A DNA stretch of 64,000 nucleotides from Pseudomonadales bacterium (GCA_002708905.1 PAPM01000037.1:248001-312000); one strand, 5' to 3'; numbered from the stretch's first letter, positions 16,743-26,630 are shown. Notes: generated by a model not told the origin, from the sequence alone. A program made the numbers and translations.

Positions 16743-19366
16743 ACGCTTTTGATATTGAACGCCGGTTTCAGTTCGGTTTGATAGCTGGCCAGCCAGGTGA
16801 AGAAATCCGCTGCCGGCATGGGGCGGGCAATGTGGTAACCCTGTGCCAGGTCACAGCCCATTTCCTTCAGCTTGTCCAGGGTGGCGGCGTCTTCAATGCC
16901 TTCCGCCACTACATCCAGGCTCAGGTTGTGGCCCATGGTCAATGTGGTATGCACGATAATCTGGTCATCGTTGTTTTTGGCCATTTCCATCACGAAGCTG
17001 CGGTCGATTTTAATTTCGTTCACCGGCAGTTTTTTCAGGTAGGACAGTGACGAATAGCCGGTGCCGAAGTCATCAATGGAAAGTCGGATGCCGGCGGCGC
17101 TGAGTTCACCCATGACCCGCAACGCATCATCCGGATTATGCATGACCGCCGTTTCCGTCAGCTCCATGATGACTTTTTCCAAGCTTATGTTGGTGTCTTT
17201 GGCAATCTGGCAAACCTGATCTTTGAAATGGGGGTCCTGCAGATTACGGGCGGATATGTTAATCGACAGGCTGATATCAAAACCCTGCTCCGACAAGGAG
17301 TGTTTGAACTCAAAGGCCTTGCGGCAGATCCAGTAGGTGAGTGGCTGGATGACGCCGGTGCGTTCAGCCAGGGGAATGAATTCGTCCGGTGGAATAAAGC
17401 CGTACTCGGGATGAATCCAGCGAATCAGTACTTCGGCGCCGGAAACCTGCAAGGTGTCCAATGAAATCTGTGGCTGGAAGTACAGCAGTAGACCGTCCTG
17501 CTCAATGGCATTGCGAAGCTCGCCCAGCAGAGAAATACGGCGCTGGTTGTAAGGATCGATTTCCGGAGAATAAATGGCGAATTTTTCATTGGTGCTGCCA
17601 GCCGCTTCCAGAGCGATATGGGCGTTGCGCAGCAGGTTTTCACTGCTGTTGCCGTGGGCCGGATGAAACGCAATGCCGGCGGTGGCGTCCACGTCCAGGG
17701 TCAGGCCCTGATACTCGAATGGCTTCTCCATGTCCCGTAACAGATTCCACACCACACTGTGAATCAGGTTGGGGTCCAGCTCCTGCACCAGCAATGCAAA
17801 ACTGACCCCTTCCACATTGGCCACGTAATGCAGCCGGGTTTCGTTGTCTTCAATGGGAACGATCTTGCTGATGTGCTGGCTCAGGGTGTTAAGGCGTTCC
17901 GTCAGGATGGACAGAATGGCGTCGCCGTTGCTGTGCCCCAGGGTTTTATTGAATTCGTGAAAATTATTGATGCTCAGCAGAATCACTGAAAAGCCCGGAG
18001 TGGTGCCATCCTGCAACAGCTCATCCAGGGTGCTGCGCAGCAAGGTCCGGTTGGGCAATCCGGTGGTACGGCTGTGCAAGGCGCGATGGATCAGTCGATC
18101 TTCCGCTTCTTTCAACCGCACTATGGCTTTGTGTTGTTCCTGCAAAGCAGAATATTTTGCCTTGCGCTCGTAGTTGATCCTGTCTGCCAATCCCAGTGAC
18201 AGCAGCAACATCTCTGCAGCGGAACCGGCCAGCACGGCATTATTGGTGATGGCATTGGATGGCAGGATGCCCAACAGCACCAGAGTGAACATGACAATGC
18301 CCACAATCAGCAGCGACCAGGCAATCAGGAAAAAAGCTGCAGGTCGCGAACCTTTCAGCCAGCAATAGAACACCAGGCAGGGAACAACGAGACTGGTAAC
18401 GGTTATGTAGCCGGAAACCTGAGCGCTGAGGAAATAGTCTGTCGTTAATCGTAATAACGCAAAACCCAAGCCACACACAGCCAGCACGTTAATCACGGTG
18501 TTGATGGGGCGCGCATATTGCTCGGTCTTGATAAAGTGCTTCACAAACATCAGCCCGCTTACCGATGCCATGCAGGCAGCAAGTTGGGTAACGTATTCGT
18601 TAAAGCCCGGAGCGCTGCTCCAGATCATCAGGAAGCCAAATCCGGTAAAGGTTTGGAACGTTAAAAATGAAAAGCCGATGTAAGCGATGTAGTAAAAGTA
18701 CGCCCGATTTCCCACGGAGAAGAACAGGAACAGGTTGTAGGCCATCATGGCGAGCAGCACACCAAAAAACAGTCCGAAGACATGGTTGTGTACTAGCTCA
18801 CGATAAACAAAGCGCAGTGGTTGGGACAGCTTAAGTGGCAATTGCACATTGCCGCCGGCCCGTTTGGTGTTGATGTAAATGTCGTAGGTGAGGCCGGGTT
18901 TGAATTGCAACGGTTGGGCGAAAAACCGATGCGGCAGCATGCGCTCCATCATCGGCACTGAGTAACCGATATTGTATTGATGCTCCAGTTGGTCACCCTG
19001 CATGACAAAAATGTCGAAGCGCTTCAGCAGGGGGAACTCAGATTCCAGAATCCAGTTCTGAGCGGTTTCGATGTCTTTGTCCATGGCCACTTTGAAGTGA
19101 ACCCAAACGGAACTGTCGGTGTGTCCGAGGTTGATCACATCCTGATTGGAAGGCGTAAACAGGGTACTGCGATTTGTTGTAATTTCGTTAATGGTAAGCC
19201 GATCAGCCCGATCCTCGAACATTTCGATGTGACTCTTGGCCAGATCGATTTCTTCAAGCTGGTTGGAGAGCTCAATGGTCTCCACTCCCTGGCTGAGGCT
19301 GCTGGCGCAGATCAGGCATAAAGTGGTAAGAGCCCTAATCAATTTATGGCGTTGAATTGCAAACAA
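16739..19366 (-). CDS. 7TMR-DISM membrane receptor with degenerate GGDEF and intact EAL domain
   Basis: An 875-residue inner-membrane signalling protein. After a signal sequence comes a periplasmic 7TMR-DISMED2-like domain (about 30-170), seven transmembrane helices (about 185-400), a coiled coil, a GGDEF-fold domain (about 430-590) and an EAL domain (about 605-865). The GGDEF active-site motif is lost (VEGVSFA at that place), so diguanylate cyclase activity is unlikely. The EAL domain keeps its key motifs (SGAEVLIRW, ELTETAVM, DDFGTGYSSLSYL, KIDRSFV, VAEGIED), so c-di-GMP phosphodiesterase activity is expected. The start is uncertain: TTG at 19366, with another TTG 24 bp downstream, and no ATG before the signal peptide. 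Confidence 0.88.
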   Translation of the reverse strand: MFAIQRHKLIRALTTLCLICASSLSQGVETIELSNQLEEIDLAKSHIEMFEDRADRLTINEITTNRSTLFTPSNQDVINLGHTDSSVWVHFKVAMDKDIETAQNWILESEFPLLKRFDIFVMQGDQLEHQYNIGYSVPMMERMLPHRFFAQPLQFKPGLTYDIYINTKRAGGNVQLPLKLSQPLRFVYRELVHNHVFGLFFGVLLAMMAYNLFLFFSVGNRAYFYYIAYIGFSFLTFQTFTGFGFLMIWSSAPGFNEYVTQLAACMASVSGLMFVKHFIKTEQYARPINTVINVLAVCGLGFALLRLTTDYFLSAQVSGYITVTSLVVPCLVFYCWLKGSRPAAFFLIAWSLLIVGIVMFTLVLLGILPSNAITNNAVLAGSAAEMLLLSLGLADRINYERKAKYSALQEQHKAIVRLKEAEDRLIHRALHSRTTGLPNRTLLRSTLDELLQDGTTPGFSVILLSINNFHEFNKTLGHSNGDAILSILTERLNTLSQHISKIVPIEDNETRLHYVANVEGVSFALLVQELDPNLIHSVVWNLLRDMEKPFEYQGLTLDVDATAGIAFHPAHGNSSENLLRNAHIALEAAGSTNEKFAIYSPEIDPYNQRRISLLGELRNAIEQDGLLLYFQPQISLDTLQVSGAEVLIRWIHPEYGFIPPDEFIPLAERTGVIQPLTYWICRKAFEFKHSLSEQGFDISLSINISARNLQDPHFKDQVCQIAKDTNISLEKVIMELTETAVMHNPDDALRVMGELSAAGIRLSIDDFGTGYSSLSYLKKLPVNEIKIDRSFVMEMAKNNDDQIIVHTTLTMGHNLSLDVVAEGIEDAATLDKLKEMGCDLAQGYHIARPMPAADFFTWLASYQTELKPAFNIKSV

Positions 19367-19596
19367 AATTTTTTATCCGCAGTGCAAAGTAATAATGCGT
19401 TGTAGCTTATGCGGGCAGCAAATTCGAATGGGTGCCGGGAAATAGCGTTTACCGAAATGGAGCCCAAGTTTCAGTATAGTTCAAACTGGGGCTTCGTCAG
19501 GGAGGTGCAAGACGCGAGAACAGCGTCAGGAGCCCTGCGTCGGATTCCTGACGTTATCGGAACTTGTAGAAATTTTTTGTCAATAAACGGCAAAGT

Positions 19597-20142
19597 TTAT
19601 TCGTCAGCCTCCATCACGCTGTTCAGTAAGGCCTGATTGCGTTTAACCGCCTGTTTGTCTGCAGCAGGCGCTTCGGCGGCGGCCTTCATAGCCTTGCTGC
19701 TCTCTTGCAGCATCTGCTCCATCATGGCCTTCTGGTCAGGCGGGATCATGCCGCTGTCCATCATAGCTTTCATTTGCTGAAGTTGTTGCTTCATCTCGGC
19801 TTCCTGGCCTTCAATCTGGTTGGCTACATAGGCCATCATGATGCGATCACCGGTCTCGGACCACTTGTTGGGATCCGAATAGCCATTGTCGTCCAGCACA
19901 TCCACCAGGGCGTTGTAGTGCTTGCTGGTGGAGGAATGCTCCATCATCTGGCTGAAAATGTGTGAATATTCTTTGGGTTCCGCCTTGGTATCCAATTCCT
20001 CATCAATATTGGTGGTTTCCGCCCACTTGATGATGGCCTGATAGGCTTTGACCCACTTTTGAATTTCGGTATCCGTCAAATCCTGGGCGTGCAGCAGGGT
20101 TGCGGTAAACAGAAAAATGAGGGCACTCAGAGTTTGACGCAT
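19597..20142 (-). CDS. Small secreted protein, Met/Gln-rich, function unknown
   Basis: A 181-residue protein. The start at 20142 is preferred because TAAGGA precedes it and a signal peptide follows directly (MRQTLSALIFLFTATLLHAQ-D). The mature part is alpha-helical and charged, with a stretch rich in Met, Gln, Lys and Glu (EAEMKQQLQQMKAMMDSGM, then DQKAMMEQMLQESSKAM) that would form a coiled coil or helical hairpin in the periplasm. It lies 124 bp after sufE on the same strand, but there is no functional reason to tie it to Fe-S assembly. No family recognised. Confidence 0.68.
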   Translation of the reverse strand: MRQTLSALIFLFTATLLHAQDLTDTEIQKWVKAYQAIIKWAETTNIDEELDTKAEPKEYSHIFSQMMEHSSTSKHYNALVDVLDDNGYSDPNKWSETGDRIMMAYVANQIEGQEAEMKQQLQQMKAMMDSGMIPPDQKAMMEQMLQESSKAMKAAAEAPAADKQAVKRNQALLNSVMEADE

Positions 20143-20222
20143 GGGTTGTATCCTTACGGTTGCAGGGGTTTGGGAATTCAATTCAGTAAGGATTATGGGG
20201 GCATGCTCGGCTTCGGAAAAGT

Positions 20223-20261
20223 AATTCTTTCACGAAATCACAGGGTAACCCGGAAAGAATT
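20223..20261 (-). terminator. Possible terminator or hairpin after the suf operon
   Basis: On the minus strand AATTCTTTC pairs with GAAAGAATT across a 21-nt loop that itself holds GGGT/ACCC. It lies just past the sufE stop (20267) and is followed by ACTTTTCC, a poor T-run. It may attenuate read-through into the secreted-protein gene. Confidence 0.3.
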
Positions 20262-20266
20262 GATTG

Positions 20267-20701
20267 CTAAAGCTGGGCTTGAGCTGCCGCGCGGATCTTT
20301 CCCACCATGGACTTTAAACCATTGCCTCTGGTAGGACTCAGGTGTTGAATTAACTGACTCTTGCCAAAGTAATCGTCCACATCAAAATCCAGAATGGCCT
20401 GGGGGCTGCGCTGGTTGAAGGCAGCCATCACCATGGCGGCCAGACCACGCACAATGTGCGCATCACTGTCCACCAAAAAACTGAGACTGTTGGCGTCGGC
20501 ATTGTATTGAGCGCTGATCCAGACCTGGCTTTGGCAGCCATGAACAAAATTGGCGTCGGTCTTAAGCTCATCCGGCATGGCCGGCAGTTTTTTGCCTAAG
20601 TCGATAATGTAGCGATAGCGGTCTTCCCAATCGTCGAAAAACGCCAGATCTTCCAGGATGTCGTCGCTGGTGATCGTGTTGCCGAAAGGATTATCGCTCA
20701 T
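20267..20701 (-). CDS. sufE: Cysteine desulfuration protein SufE
   Basis: A 144-residue protein that accepts sulfur from SufS as a persulfide and passes it to the SufBCD scaffold. The acceptor Cys sits in the conserved FVHGCQSQVW near residue 56. The fold elements IIDLGKKLPAMPDE (about 32-45) and RGLAAMVMAAFNQRSP (about 85-100) are typical of SufE/CsdE. It is the last gene of the suf operon, 29 bp after sufT. SufE rather than SufU is expected with the long SufS used here. The stop is followed by a weak hairpin. Confidence 0.93.
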   Translation of the reverse strand: MSDNPFGNTITSDDILEDLAFFDDWEDRYRYIIDLGKKLPAMPDELKTDANFVHGCQSQVWISAQYNADANSLSFLVDSDAHIVRGLAAMVMAAFNQRSPQAILDFDVDDYFGKSQLIQHLSPTRGNGLKSMVGKIRAAAQAQL

Positions 20702-20730
20702 GCTGCTGCCTTAAATGCGTGATTCAGAAA

Positions 20731-21288
20731 TTAGAACAACCCCAGTTCAAGCTGGGCTTCTTCTGATATTTTATCGCGAGACCAGGGTGGATCAAACACG
20801 ATGTTCACTTCCACTGCGTCCACATTGGGCACTTTCTTCAGGCGGTAGCGCACATCATCCGCCAACACCTGACCCATGCCGCAGGTGGGGGAGGTCAGGG
20901 TCATGGTCACAGTCACCACATCGTGGCCGGGAGAACGCTCCACAATATCCACACCGTACACCAAGCCCAGATCCACAATGTTCACCGGGATCTCCGGATC
21001 GTAGATGGTGCGCAGGGTTTCCCACACGTGTTCAGACAGTGGCGCGCCGTCTTCCACCTGGCCGAAGTCCAGTTCTTCCACTTCCAGGCCCAGGGCATCG
21101 GCATCGGTGCCGTCCACCCGCGCCAGGTTACCCTTGAAACTGATGGTGTAGTTGCCGCCCCGGGCCTGGGTAATGGTCACGAAGGCATTCTTGGGCAGGG
21201 TAATGGGCGTGCCGGAGGGAACCGCCCGGGCGGGACAATCCCGCAATACGGGCACCATGCGCTGCTCAGCGGAAGACTGCATCATCAT
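20731..21288 (-). CDS. sufT: SUF-associated protein SufT (DUF59/MIP18 domain)
   Basis: A 185-residue protein of the SufT family, which helps Fe-S cluster maturation or transfer when demand is high. The N-terminal 75 residues form a small beta domain (GTPITLPKNAFVTITQARGG). Then comes the DUF59 domain with EHVWETLRTIYDPEIPVNIVDLGL (split here as family hallmark DPEIPVNIVDLGLVY) and SPTCGMGQVLADDV with the conserved Cys, then FDPPWSRDKISEEA. Its start overlaps the sufA stop by 4 bp (ATGA), so it is coupled. Two more in-frame ATGs follow directly, so the exact start may be 3-6 bp later. Confidence 0.9.
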   Translation of the reverse strand: MMMQSSAEQRMVPVLRDCPARAVPSGTPITLPKNAFVTITQARGGNYTISFKGNLARVDGTDADALGLEVEELDFGQVEDGAPLSEHVWETLRTIYDPEIPVNIVDLGLVYGVDIVERSPGHDVVTVTMTLTSPTCGMGQVLADDVRYRLKKVPNVDAVEVNIVFDPPWSRDKISEEAQLELGLF

Positions 21289-21644
21289 TTGGTCACCGAG
21301 AAACTCTCACCACAACCACATTCTGAAGTGGCATTGGGGTTACGGAACTGCAGGATCGCATTCAGACCCTGTTTCACATAATCCAGCTCGGTGCCTTGCA
21401 GCACCGGCAGGCTTTCCTGATCCACATACAGGGTTAAATCATCTGCGACCTTAATGGTGATGTCATTCGCCTGGGGTGCATCCACCAGCTCCATCTCATA
21501 CATATAGCCGGAGCAGCCACTGGGCTTGACGGCGATGCGCACGGCGTTGGCGCCGTCCTTCTTGGCCACTTCTGACACCATGTGCCTGATGGCGGAGGGC
21601 GTCAGGGTAATGGATTGTTCGGGAATGAATGTTTGAACGCTCAT
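21285..21644 (-). CDS. sufA: A-type Fe-S carrier SufA
   Basis: A 119-residue A-type carrier that takes an Fe-S cluster from SufBCD and delivers it to apo-proteins. The three conserved Cys are present: SGCSGYMYEM near residue 43 and ECGCGESF near residues 108-115. The N-terminal QSITLTPSAIRHM is typical of the family. In the context of sufS upstream and sufT downstream it is called SufA rather than IscA or ErpA. It lies 42 bp after sufS and overlaps sufT. Confidence 0.9.
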   Translation of the reverse strand: MSVQTFIPEQSITLTPSAIRHMVSEVAKKDGANAVRIAVKPSGCSGYMYEMELVDAPQANDITIKVADDLTLYVDQESLPVLQGTELDYVKQGLNAILQFRNPNATSECGCGESFSVTK

Positions 21645-21686
21645 ATTGCTCTCACTCTATTCCAGTTCTCATAACAATCAGGGAAC

Positions 21687-22910
21687 TCATAACAAAAAGG
21701 TTTTGGATTTTTCCAGCGCAGCAAAGAAGCGATCCACCTCTTCAAGAGTGTTGTAGAACGCAAACGATGCCCGCACGGTGCCGGGAATGGCAAACTGATC
21801 CATGATCGGCATGGCACAATGATGCCCGGTGCGTACTGCGACGCCTTGTTGATCCAGCAAGGTACCCAGATCATGGGGGTGGGCGCCTTCCAGCAGAAAA
21901 GAAAACACGCCAGCCTTATTGGTTGCCCGTCCGATCAGTTTGATGTCTGGGTCAGCGGAAGCCCGTTCCAGGGTGGCATCCAGCAATGTCTGCTCATGGT
22001 CTGCCAGTTGTTGCCGGTCGAACTGGTTCAGATACTCAATGGACGCAGCCAAACCAATAGCGCCGCCAATATTGGGGGTGCCCGCTTCAAACTTGTAGGG
22101 CAACACGTTGAACGTAGTGCCATCGAACGATACTTTCTCAATCATCTCCCCGCCGGCCTGGTAGGGCTGCATTTTTTCCAGCAGTTCCGCTTTGCCATAG
22201 AGCACACCGATGCCGGTGGGGCCGTACACCTTGTGGCCGGAGAATGCATAGAAATCGCATCCCAGATCCTGAACATCCACGCTCCAGTGGGGGGTGGCCT
22301 GGGCGCCATCCAGTAACACTACGGCACCAACGCTATGGGCTTTTTCTACGATGGCTTTCACCGGATTGATGGTGCCCAAGGCATTGGAGACGTGCACGAC
22401 AGAAACCAGTTTGGTGTTTTCTGACAGCAAGTTTTCGAACGCCGCCATATCCAACTCGGCGTTGTCGGTAACCGGAATGACTTTCAGGTTGGCGCCGGTC
22501 TGTTGCGCCACTAACTGCCAGGGTACGATATTGGAGTGGTGCTCCATGGCGGAAATAATGATGTCGTCACCGGGCTTTAGAAACGCACGTCCGTAGCTGT
22601 AGGCCACCAGGTTGATGCTTTCGGTGGTACCCCGGGTCCAGATGATCTCGCTGCTCGACGGTGCATTGATAAACTGTTGCACGGTTTCGCGGGCGCCTTC
22701 AAACTCGCGGGTGGCCAGGTCGCTTAAGGTATGAGCGCCGCGATGGACGTTGGAATTGATGGTGCTGTAATAGCGTTCCAACGCGTCTATGACGGCCTGT
22801 GGCTTTTGCGTGGTGGCGGCATTGTCCAGATACACCAGAGGCCTACCCTTGATTTCCTGATGCAGGATGGGAAAGTCAGCGCGAATGGCTTCGATATCAA
22901 AAGGGCGCAT
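21687..22910 (-). CDS. sufS: Cysteine desulfurase SufS
   Basis: A 407-residue PLP enzyme that removes sulfur from L-cysteine. The PLP Lys lies in FSGHKVYGPTGIG near residue 226, the aspartate/His PLP contacts in DGAQATPHWSVD and EHHSNIVPW, and the active-site Cys in RTGHHCAMPIMD near residue 363. These mark a group II desulfurase. The ATG at 22910 is chosen because TGGAG precedes it and MRPFDIEAIRADFP is the family N-terminus; an in-frame ATG at 22931 would overlap sufD. It is positioned 5 bp after sufD. Confidence 0.95.
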   Translation of the reverse strand: MRPFDIEAIRADFPILHQEIKGRPLVYLDNAATTQKPQAVIDALERYYSTINSNVHRGAHTLSDLATREFEGARETVQQFINAPSSSEIIWTRGTTESINLVAYSYGRAFLKPGDDIIISAMEHHSNIVPWQLVAQQTGANLKVIPVTDNAELDMAAFENLLSENTKLVSVVHVSNALGTINPVKAIVEKAHSVGAVVLLDGAQATPHWSVDVQDLGCDFYAFSGHKVYGPTGIGVLYGKAELLEKMQPYQAGGEMIEKVSFDGTTFNVLPYKFEAGTPNIGGAIGLAASIEYLNQFDRQQLADHEQTLLDATLERASADPDIKLIGRATNKAGVFSFLLEGAHPHDLGTLLDQQGVAVRTGHHCAMPIMDQFAIPGTVRASFAFYNTLEEVDRFFAALEKSKTFLL

Positions 22911-22915
22911 ACCGC

Positions 22916-24244
22916 TTACTCCAACGTCCACAGATGGTTCAACTTGTCCACGTCATTAAAGAATTCCGCCAACCGCTGACGGGCCAGGTCAATGACGGCT
23001 TCGTTGGGAAACTGCTCCACCATTTCATTGACAAAACCCAGGCACAACATGGCTTCGGCAGTGGCGCGATCAATGCCGCGGGACTGGAAGTAAAACAAGG
23101 ATTTGTCATCCAGTTTGCCGATGCTGGCGCCGTGGGAACACTTTACATCGTCGGCGTAGATTTCCAGTTCCGGTTTGGTATCCAGCTCAGCCTGCTTCGA
23201 CAACAACAGGTTCTTGTTGTTGAGATGGGCTTCGGTTTTCTGCGCATGTTTATGGATATGAATGCGACCATTAAACACAGCGCGACTGCTGTCGGTAATA
23301 AAACCTTTGTACACCGTGTCGCTGTTGCAATGGGGAACCCCATGTTCCAGATTCAGGTGATTGTCGATATGCTGCTTGTGTTTGCTGAGGAACACGCCAT
23401 TCAAGCGACAATAGGCGTTGCTGCCGTTGAAATTCACATTGATGTCGTTGCGCTTCAAAGCGCTGCCGAACGCCAGGGCATGCTGTTCGTAATGACTGCC
23501 ATCCGCCAGTTTGACGTGTAGACCGTTGACGTGACTCAGGCTTTCATGCTCCATTTGCAGGCGCATATGGGTCAGGCGCGCATTGGCCTGCAGGCTGATT
23601 TCCGTCATGTGGTTATGGAAGACGTTGGTGTCACCCAGGCTGTCATACTGTTCGATCAACTCTAAACTGGAACCCGCAGCGCCATACACCAGTACCCGGC
23701 TTTGAGCCAGCGCGGATTGACCTTCGCTGGTACTCAGGTATACCAACTGAATGGGCTGTTGCACTTTGAAATCAGTCGGCGCCTGAATTAGTACACCTTC
23801 GTCAATGCTGCCATAGTTCAATGCCGCAAACACATGTTGCTGTGGTTCAAAGGCCGTGCCCAGTTCGGCGTTAATCAGCTCCCGTTGAGCATCATTTGCG
23901 TTACTGAACAGGGTGATCACACCCTGGTTTTCCAGGTCGCTGTAGCTGGACAGGTTCGGGTGCAGGCGTCCGTTCACAAATACCAGGCGGCTCACATCCC
24001 CTAACTGTCCCACCCGATCAGCCGCTGCCGATTCGTCAACCGCCCCCTCTGCTGTTTGCTCCAGATAGGTGTTGTTGAGTAACGCTGTGAGCGGAGTGTA
24101 CTTCCAGGCTTCGGTTTTGCGTGTGGGCATATCCAGTTCGGCAAAGGTGGCCTGAGCTTTGGCCGGCAAACTGAGCCATTCCAATGACGTCTGCTGTTGC
24201 AGTCGTTGCTGGGCCTGTTGTTTCAATTCGTTGGGTGTCATCAT
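22916..24244 (-). CDS. sufD: Fe-S scaffold subunit SufD
   Basis: A 442-residue SufD. It forms the SufBC2D scaffold complex with SufB and SufC. The C-terminal beta-helix region has the conserved KTEAHLNNKNLLLS and KPELEIYADDVKCSHGASIG (His and Cys near residues 360-363), then SRGIDRATAEAMLCLGF, all diagnostic of SufD. The N-terminal helical domain (1-110) is variable, as usual. It lies 12 bp after sufC. Two adjacent ATGs make the start uncertain by 3 bp. Confidence 0.93.
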   Translation of the reverse strand: MMTPNELKQQAQQRLQQQTSLEWLSLPAKAQATFAELDMPTRKTEAWKYTPLTALLNNTYLEQTAEGAVDESAAADRVGQLGDVSRLVFVNGRLHPNLSSYSDLENQGVITLFSNANDAQRELINAELGTAFEPQQHVFAALNYGSIDEGVLIQAPTDFKVQQPIQLVYLSTSEGQSALAQSRVLVYGAAGSSLELIEQYDSLGDTNVFHNHMTEISLQANARLTHMRLQMEHESLSHVNGLHVKLADGSHYEQHALAFGSALKRNDINVNFNGSNAYCRLNGVFLSKHKQHIDNHLNLEHGVPHCNSDTVYKGFITDSSRAVFNGRIHIHKHAQKTEAHLNNKNLLLSKQAELDTKPELEIYADDVKCSHGASIGKLDDKSLFYFQSRGIDRATAEAMLCLGFVNEMVEQFPNEAVIDLARQRLAEFFNDVDKLNHLWTLE

Positions 24245-24256
24245 GATTAACTGCCG

Positions 24257-25009
24257 TTACTGAATCCAGCTGTACCCTTTTTCTTCCAATTCCAGTGCCA
24301 ACTCGCGACCACCGGATTTTACGATCTTACCGTCCGCCAGTACGTGCACGTAGTCCGGCACAATATAGTTCAACAGGCGCTGATAATGCGTTACTACAAT
24401 TAATCCACGCTCTTCATTGCGCAGGGCATTCACGCCTTCGGCCGCTACCTGCAGCGCGTCGATATCCAGACCGGAATCGGTTTCATCCAGCAACGCCAGG
24501 CTTGGCTCCAGCAGGGCCATCTGCAGGATTTCATTGCGCTTCTTTTCGCCACCGGAAAAGCCTTCGTTGACGCCGCGCTTCAAAAATTCCGGCTTCAGCT
24601 TCAACTCCTTGCAGTGTTCACGGGCCAGTTTCATAAACGTGGGCGCGTCCAGTTCTTCCAGGCCACGGTGTTTGCGTACGGCGTCCACCGAGGCTTTTAA
24701 GAACTGCATGTTGCTGACGCCGGGAATCTCCACCGGATACTGAAACGCCAGAAATATCCCTTCGCGGGCACGTTCTTCCGGCTCCAGCTCAAACAGGTTG
24801 TTGCCTTTGAAGGTGACGCTGCCGCTCACCACTTCATAGTCTTCGCGTCCTGCCAGCACATTGGAGAGGGTGCTTTTGCCTGAGCCGTTGGGGCCCATAA
24901 TGGCGTGCACTTCACCGGGATAAACGGTAAGGGAAATTCCGTTGAGGATGGTTTTACCATCCACCGCTGCCACCAGGTCTTTAACTTCCAACAAGGGTGT
25001 TTTACTCAT
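24257..25009 (-). CDS. sufC: Fe-S assembly ATPase SufC
   Basis: A 250-residue ABC-type ATPase of the cytosolic SUF complex. Walker A is MGPNGSGKSTLSNVLAGR (residues 38-55), the signature is FSGGEKKRNEILQMA (near 150), Walker B is PSLALLDETDSGLDIDAL, and the switch His is in IVVTHYQRLL. ATP hydrolysis by the SufC dimer drives scaffold rearrangement. The gene starts 2 bp after sufB's stop, so translation is coupled. Length and motifs match the family fully. Confidence 0.96.
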   Translation of the reverse strand: MSKTPLLEVKDLVAAVDGKTILNGISLTVYPGEVHAIMGPNGSGKSTLSNVLAGREDYEVVSGSVTFKGNNLFELEPEERAREGIFLAFQYPVEIPGVSNMQFLKASVDAVRKHRGLEELDAPTFMKLAREHCKELKLKPEFLKRGVNEGFSGGEKKRNEILQMALLEPSLALLDETDSGLDIDALQVAAEGVNALRNEERGLIVVTHYQRLLNYIVPDYVHVLADGKIVKSGGRELALELEEKGYSWIQ

Positions 25010-25011
25010 GA

Positions 25012-26451
25012 TTAACCTACTGCCCCTTCCAAACTGACTTCCAACAGCTTGCCGGCTTCCACCGCAAATTCCATTGGCAACTCTTTGAATACTTCTTTAC
25101 AAAAACCGTTCACGATCATGGAAACGGCTTTTTCTTCATCAATACCCCGCTGGCGACACAGGAACAGCTGGTCGTCACTCACCTTGGAGGTGGTGGCTTC
25201 GTGTTCCAGAATGGCATCGGGATTTTTGTTCTCTATATAGGGGAACGTGTGGGCGCCGCACTGATCGCCTATTAATAGCGAATCACATTGGGTGTAATTA
25301 CGTGCCCCTTCCGCCCTTGGCGAGATGCGCACCAGGCCGCGGTAGGCGTTCTGACTGCGACCGGCGGAAATCCCTTTCGACACAATGGTACTCTTGGTGT
25401 TCTTGCCCATGTGGATCATCTTGGTGCCGGTGTCAGCCTGTTGGTAACCGTTGGTCAGTGCCACTGAATAGAATTCACCGATGCTGTTGTCACCGCGCAG
25501 AATCACACTGGGGTATTTCCAGGTGATGGCGGAGCCGGTTTCCACCTGGGTCCAGGAAATCTTGCTGTTGGCACCGTCACAGACACCGCGCTTGGTCACA
25601 AAGTTATAGATGCCGCCTTTGCCGTTTTCATCACCGGGGTACCAGTTCTGTACCGTGGAATATTTGATTTCGGCGTCACCCAGGGCCACCAGTTCCACCA
25701 CCGCGGCGTGCAATTGGTTTTCATCCCGCATGGGGGCGGTGCAGCCTTCCAGGTAGGACACATAACTGCCTTCGTCCGCCACAATCAGGGTGCGTTCAAA
25801 CTGGCCGGTGTTCAGTTCATTAATGCGGAAATAGGTGGACAGTTCCATTGGGCAGCGGGTGTTTTTCGGGATATAGACGAAGGAACCATCGCTGAACACC
25901 GCAGAGTTCAAGGCCGCGTAAAAATTATCTTGTTGCGGCACCACACTGCCCAGGTATTTCCGGATAAGTTCCGGGTGTTCATGCACCGCTTCCGAGATGG
26001 AGCAAAAGATCACACCGGCCTTGGCAAGTTCATCTTTGTAGGTGGTGCCGATGGACACGCTGTCGAATACGGCGTCCACCGCGACGCCCGCCAGTTTGGC
26101 CCGTTCATGCAGAGGAATACCCAGTTTCTCAAAGGTCTCCAGGATTTCCGGGTCCACTTCATCCAGGCTTTTGGGGGCATCATCCTTGGATTTTGGGGAT
26201 GAATAATAACTGATGGCGTCGAAGTCCACCGGCGGGTGCTGCAGGTGCGCCCACTGTGGTACGTCCATTTCACGCCATTTGCGATAGGCTTCCAGACGCC
26301 ACTCCAGCATCCATTCCGGCTCATTTTTCTTGCCGGAAATAATGCGGATGACATCCTCATTCAAGCCAGGCGGCAGGGTCTCGGATTCTATATTAGTGAT
26401 GAATCCGGCTTGGTATTCACGACGGATTAACGATTCTATTTCGTCGCTCAT
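25012..26451 (-). CDS. sufB: Fe-S scaffold subunit SufB
   Basis: A 479-residue SufB, the main scaffold protein on which the nascent cluster is built. Conserved features: [20 protein letters not shown] and the [14 protein letters not shown] stretch in the N-half, [28 protein letters not shown] with a conserved Cys near residue 240, and the C-terminal C[18 protein letters not shown] with Cys near residue 398, then [20 protein letters not shown]. It is the first gene of the operon; GGAGA lies 6-7 bp before the ATG. Transcription probably starts about 150 bp upstream, beside the palindrome at 26623-26639. Confidence 0.95.
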   Translation of the reverse strand: MSDEIESLIRREYQAGFITNIESETLPPGLNEDVIRIISGKKNEPEWMLEWRLEAYRKWREMDVPQWAHLQHPPVDFDAISYYSSPKSKDDAPKSLDEVDPEILETFEKLGIPLHERAKLAGVAVDAVFDSVSIGTTYKDELAKAGVIFCSISEAVHEHPELIRKYLGSVVPQQDNFYAALNSAVFSDGSFVYIPKNTRCPMELSTYFRINELNTGQFERTLIVADEGSYVSYLEGCTAPMRDENQLHAAVVELVALGDAEIKYSTVQNWYPGDENGKGGIYNFVTKRGVCDGANSKISWTQVETGSAITWKYPSVILRGDNSIGEFYSVALTNGYQQADTGTKMIHMGKNTKSTIVSKGISAGRSQNAYRGLVRISPRAEGARNYTQCDSLLIGDQCGAHTFPYIENKNPDAILEHEATTSKVSDDQLFLCRQRGIDEEKAVSMIVNGFCKEVFKELPMEFAVEAGKLLEVSLEGAVG

Positions 26452-26600
26452 GGCGTGTCTCCGCTTATTGCTGGTGCCGGACGCAGCATGCTGCGTGGAC
26501 AGACGTGCCGCAAACTCCAGATGTTACCGGGTCAGTCAGATCGGGCCAAACTGGAGGGGCAATTGGTTCAAAAAAGGATCTCTCTACGGGAAGTCAGACT

Positions 26601-26630
26601 AAAATACTCGGCTATGAAAATCAATACCAA
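26601..26630 (-). promoter_or_regulatory. Predicted sigma-70 promoter of the suf operon
   Basis: On the minus strand: -35 TTGGTA (26625-26630), an 18-bp spacer, then -10 TATTTT (26601-26606). The -35 box is the left arm of the 17-bp palindrome, so a protein bound there would block RNA polymerase. Confidence 0.5.

Noticed and set aside
19524-19553. CGTCAGGA/TCCTGACG hairpin upstream of the DISM-EAL gene.
   Set aside because: Loop is 14 nt and there is no T-run; more likely chance than a terminator or operator.
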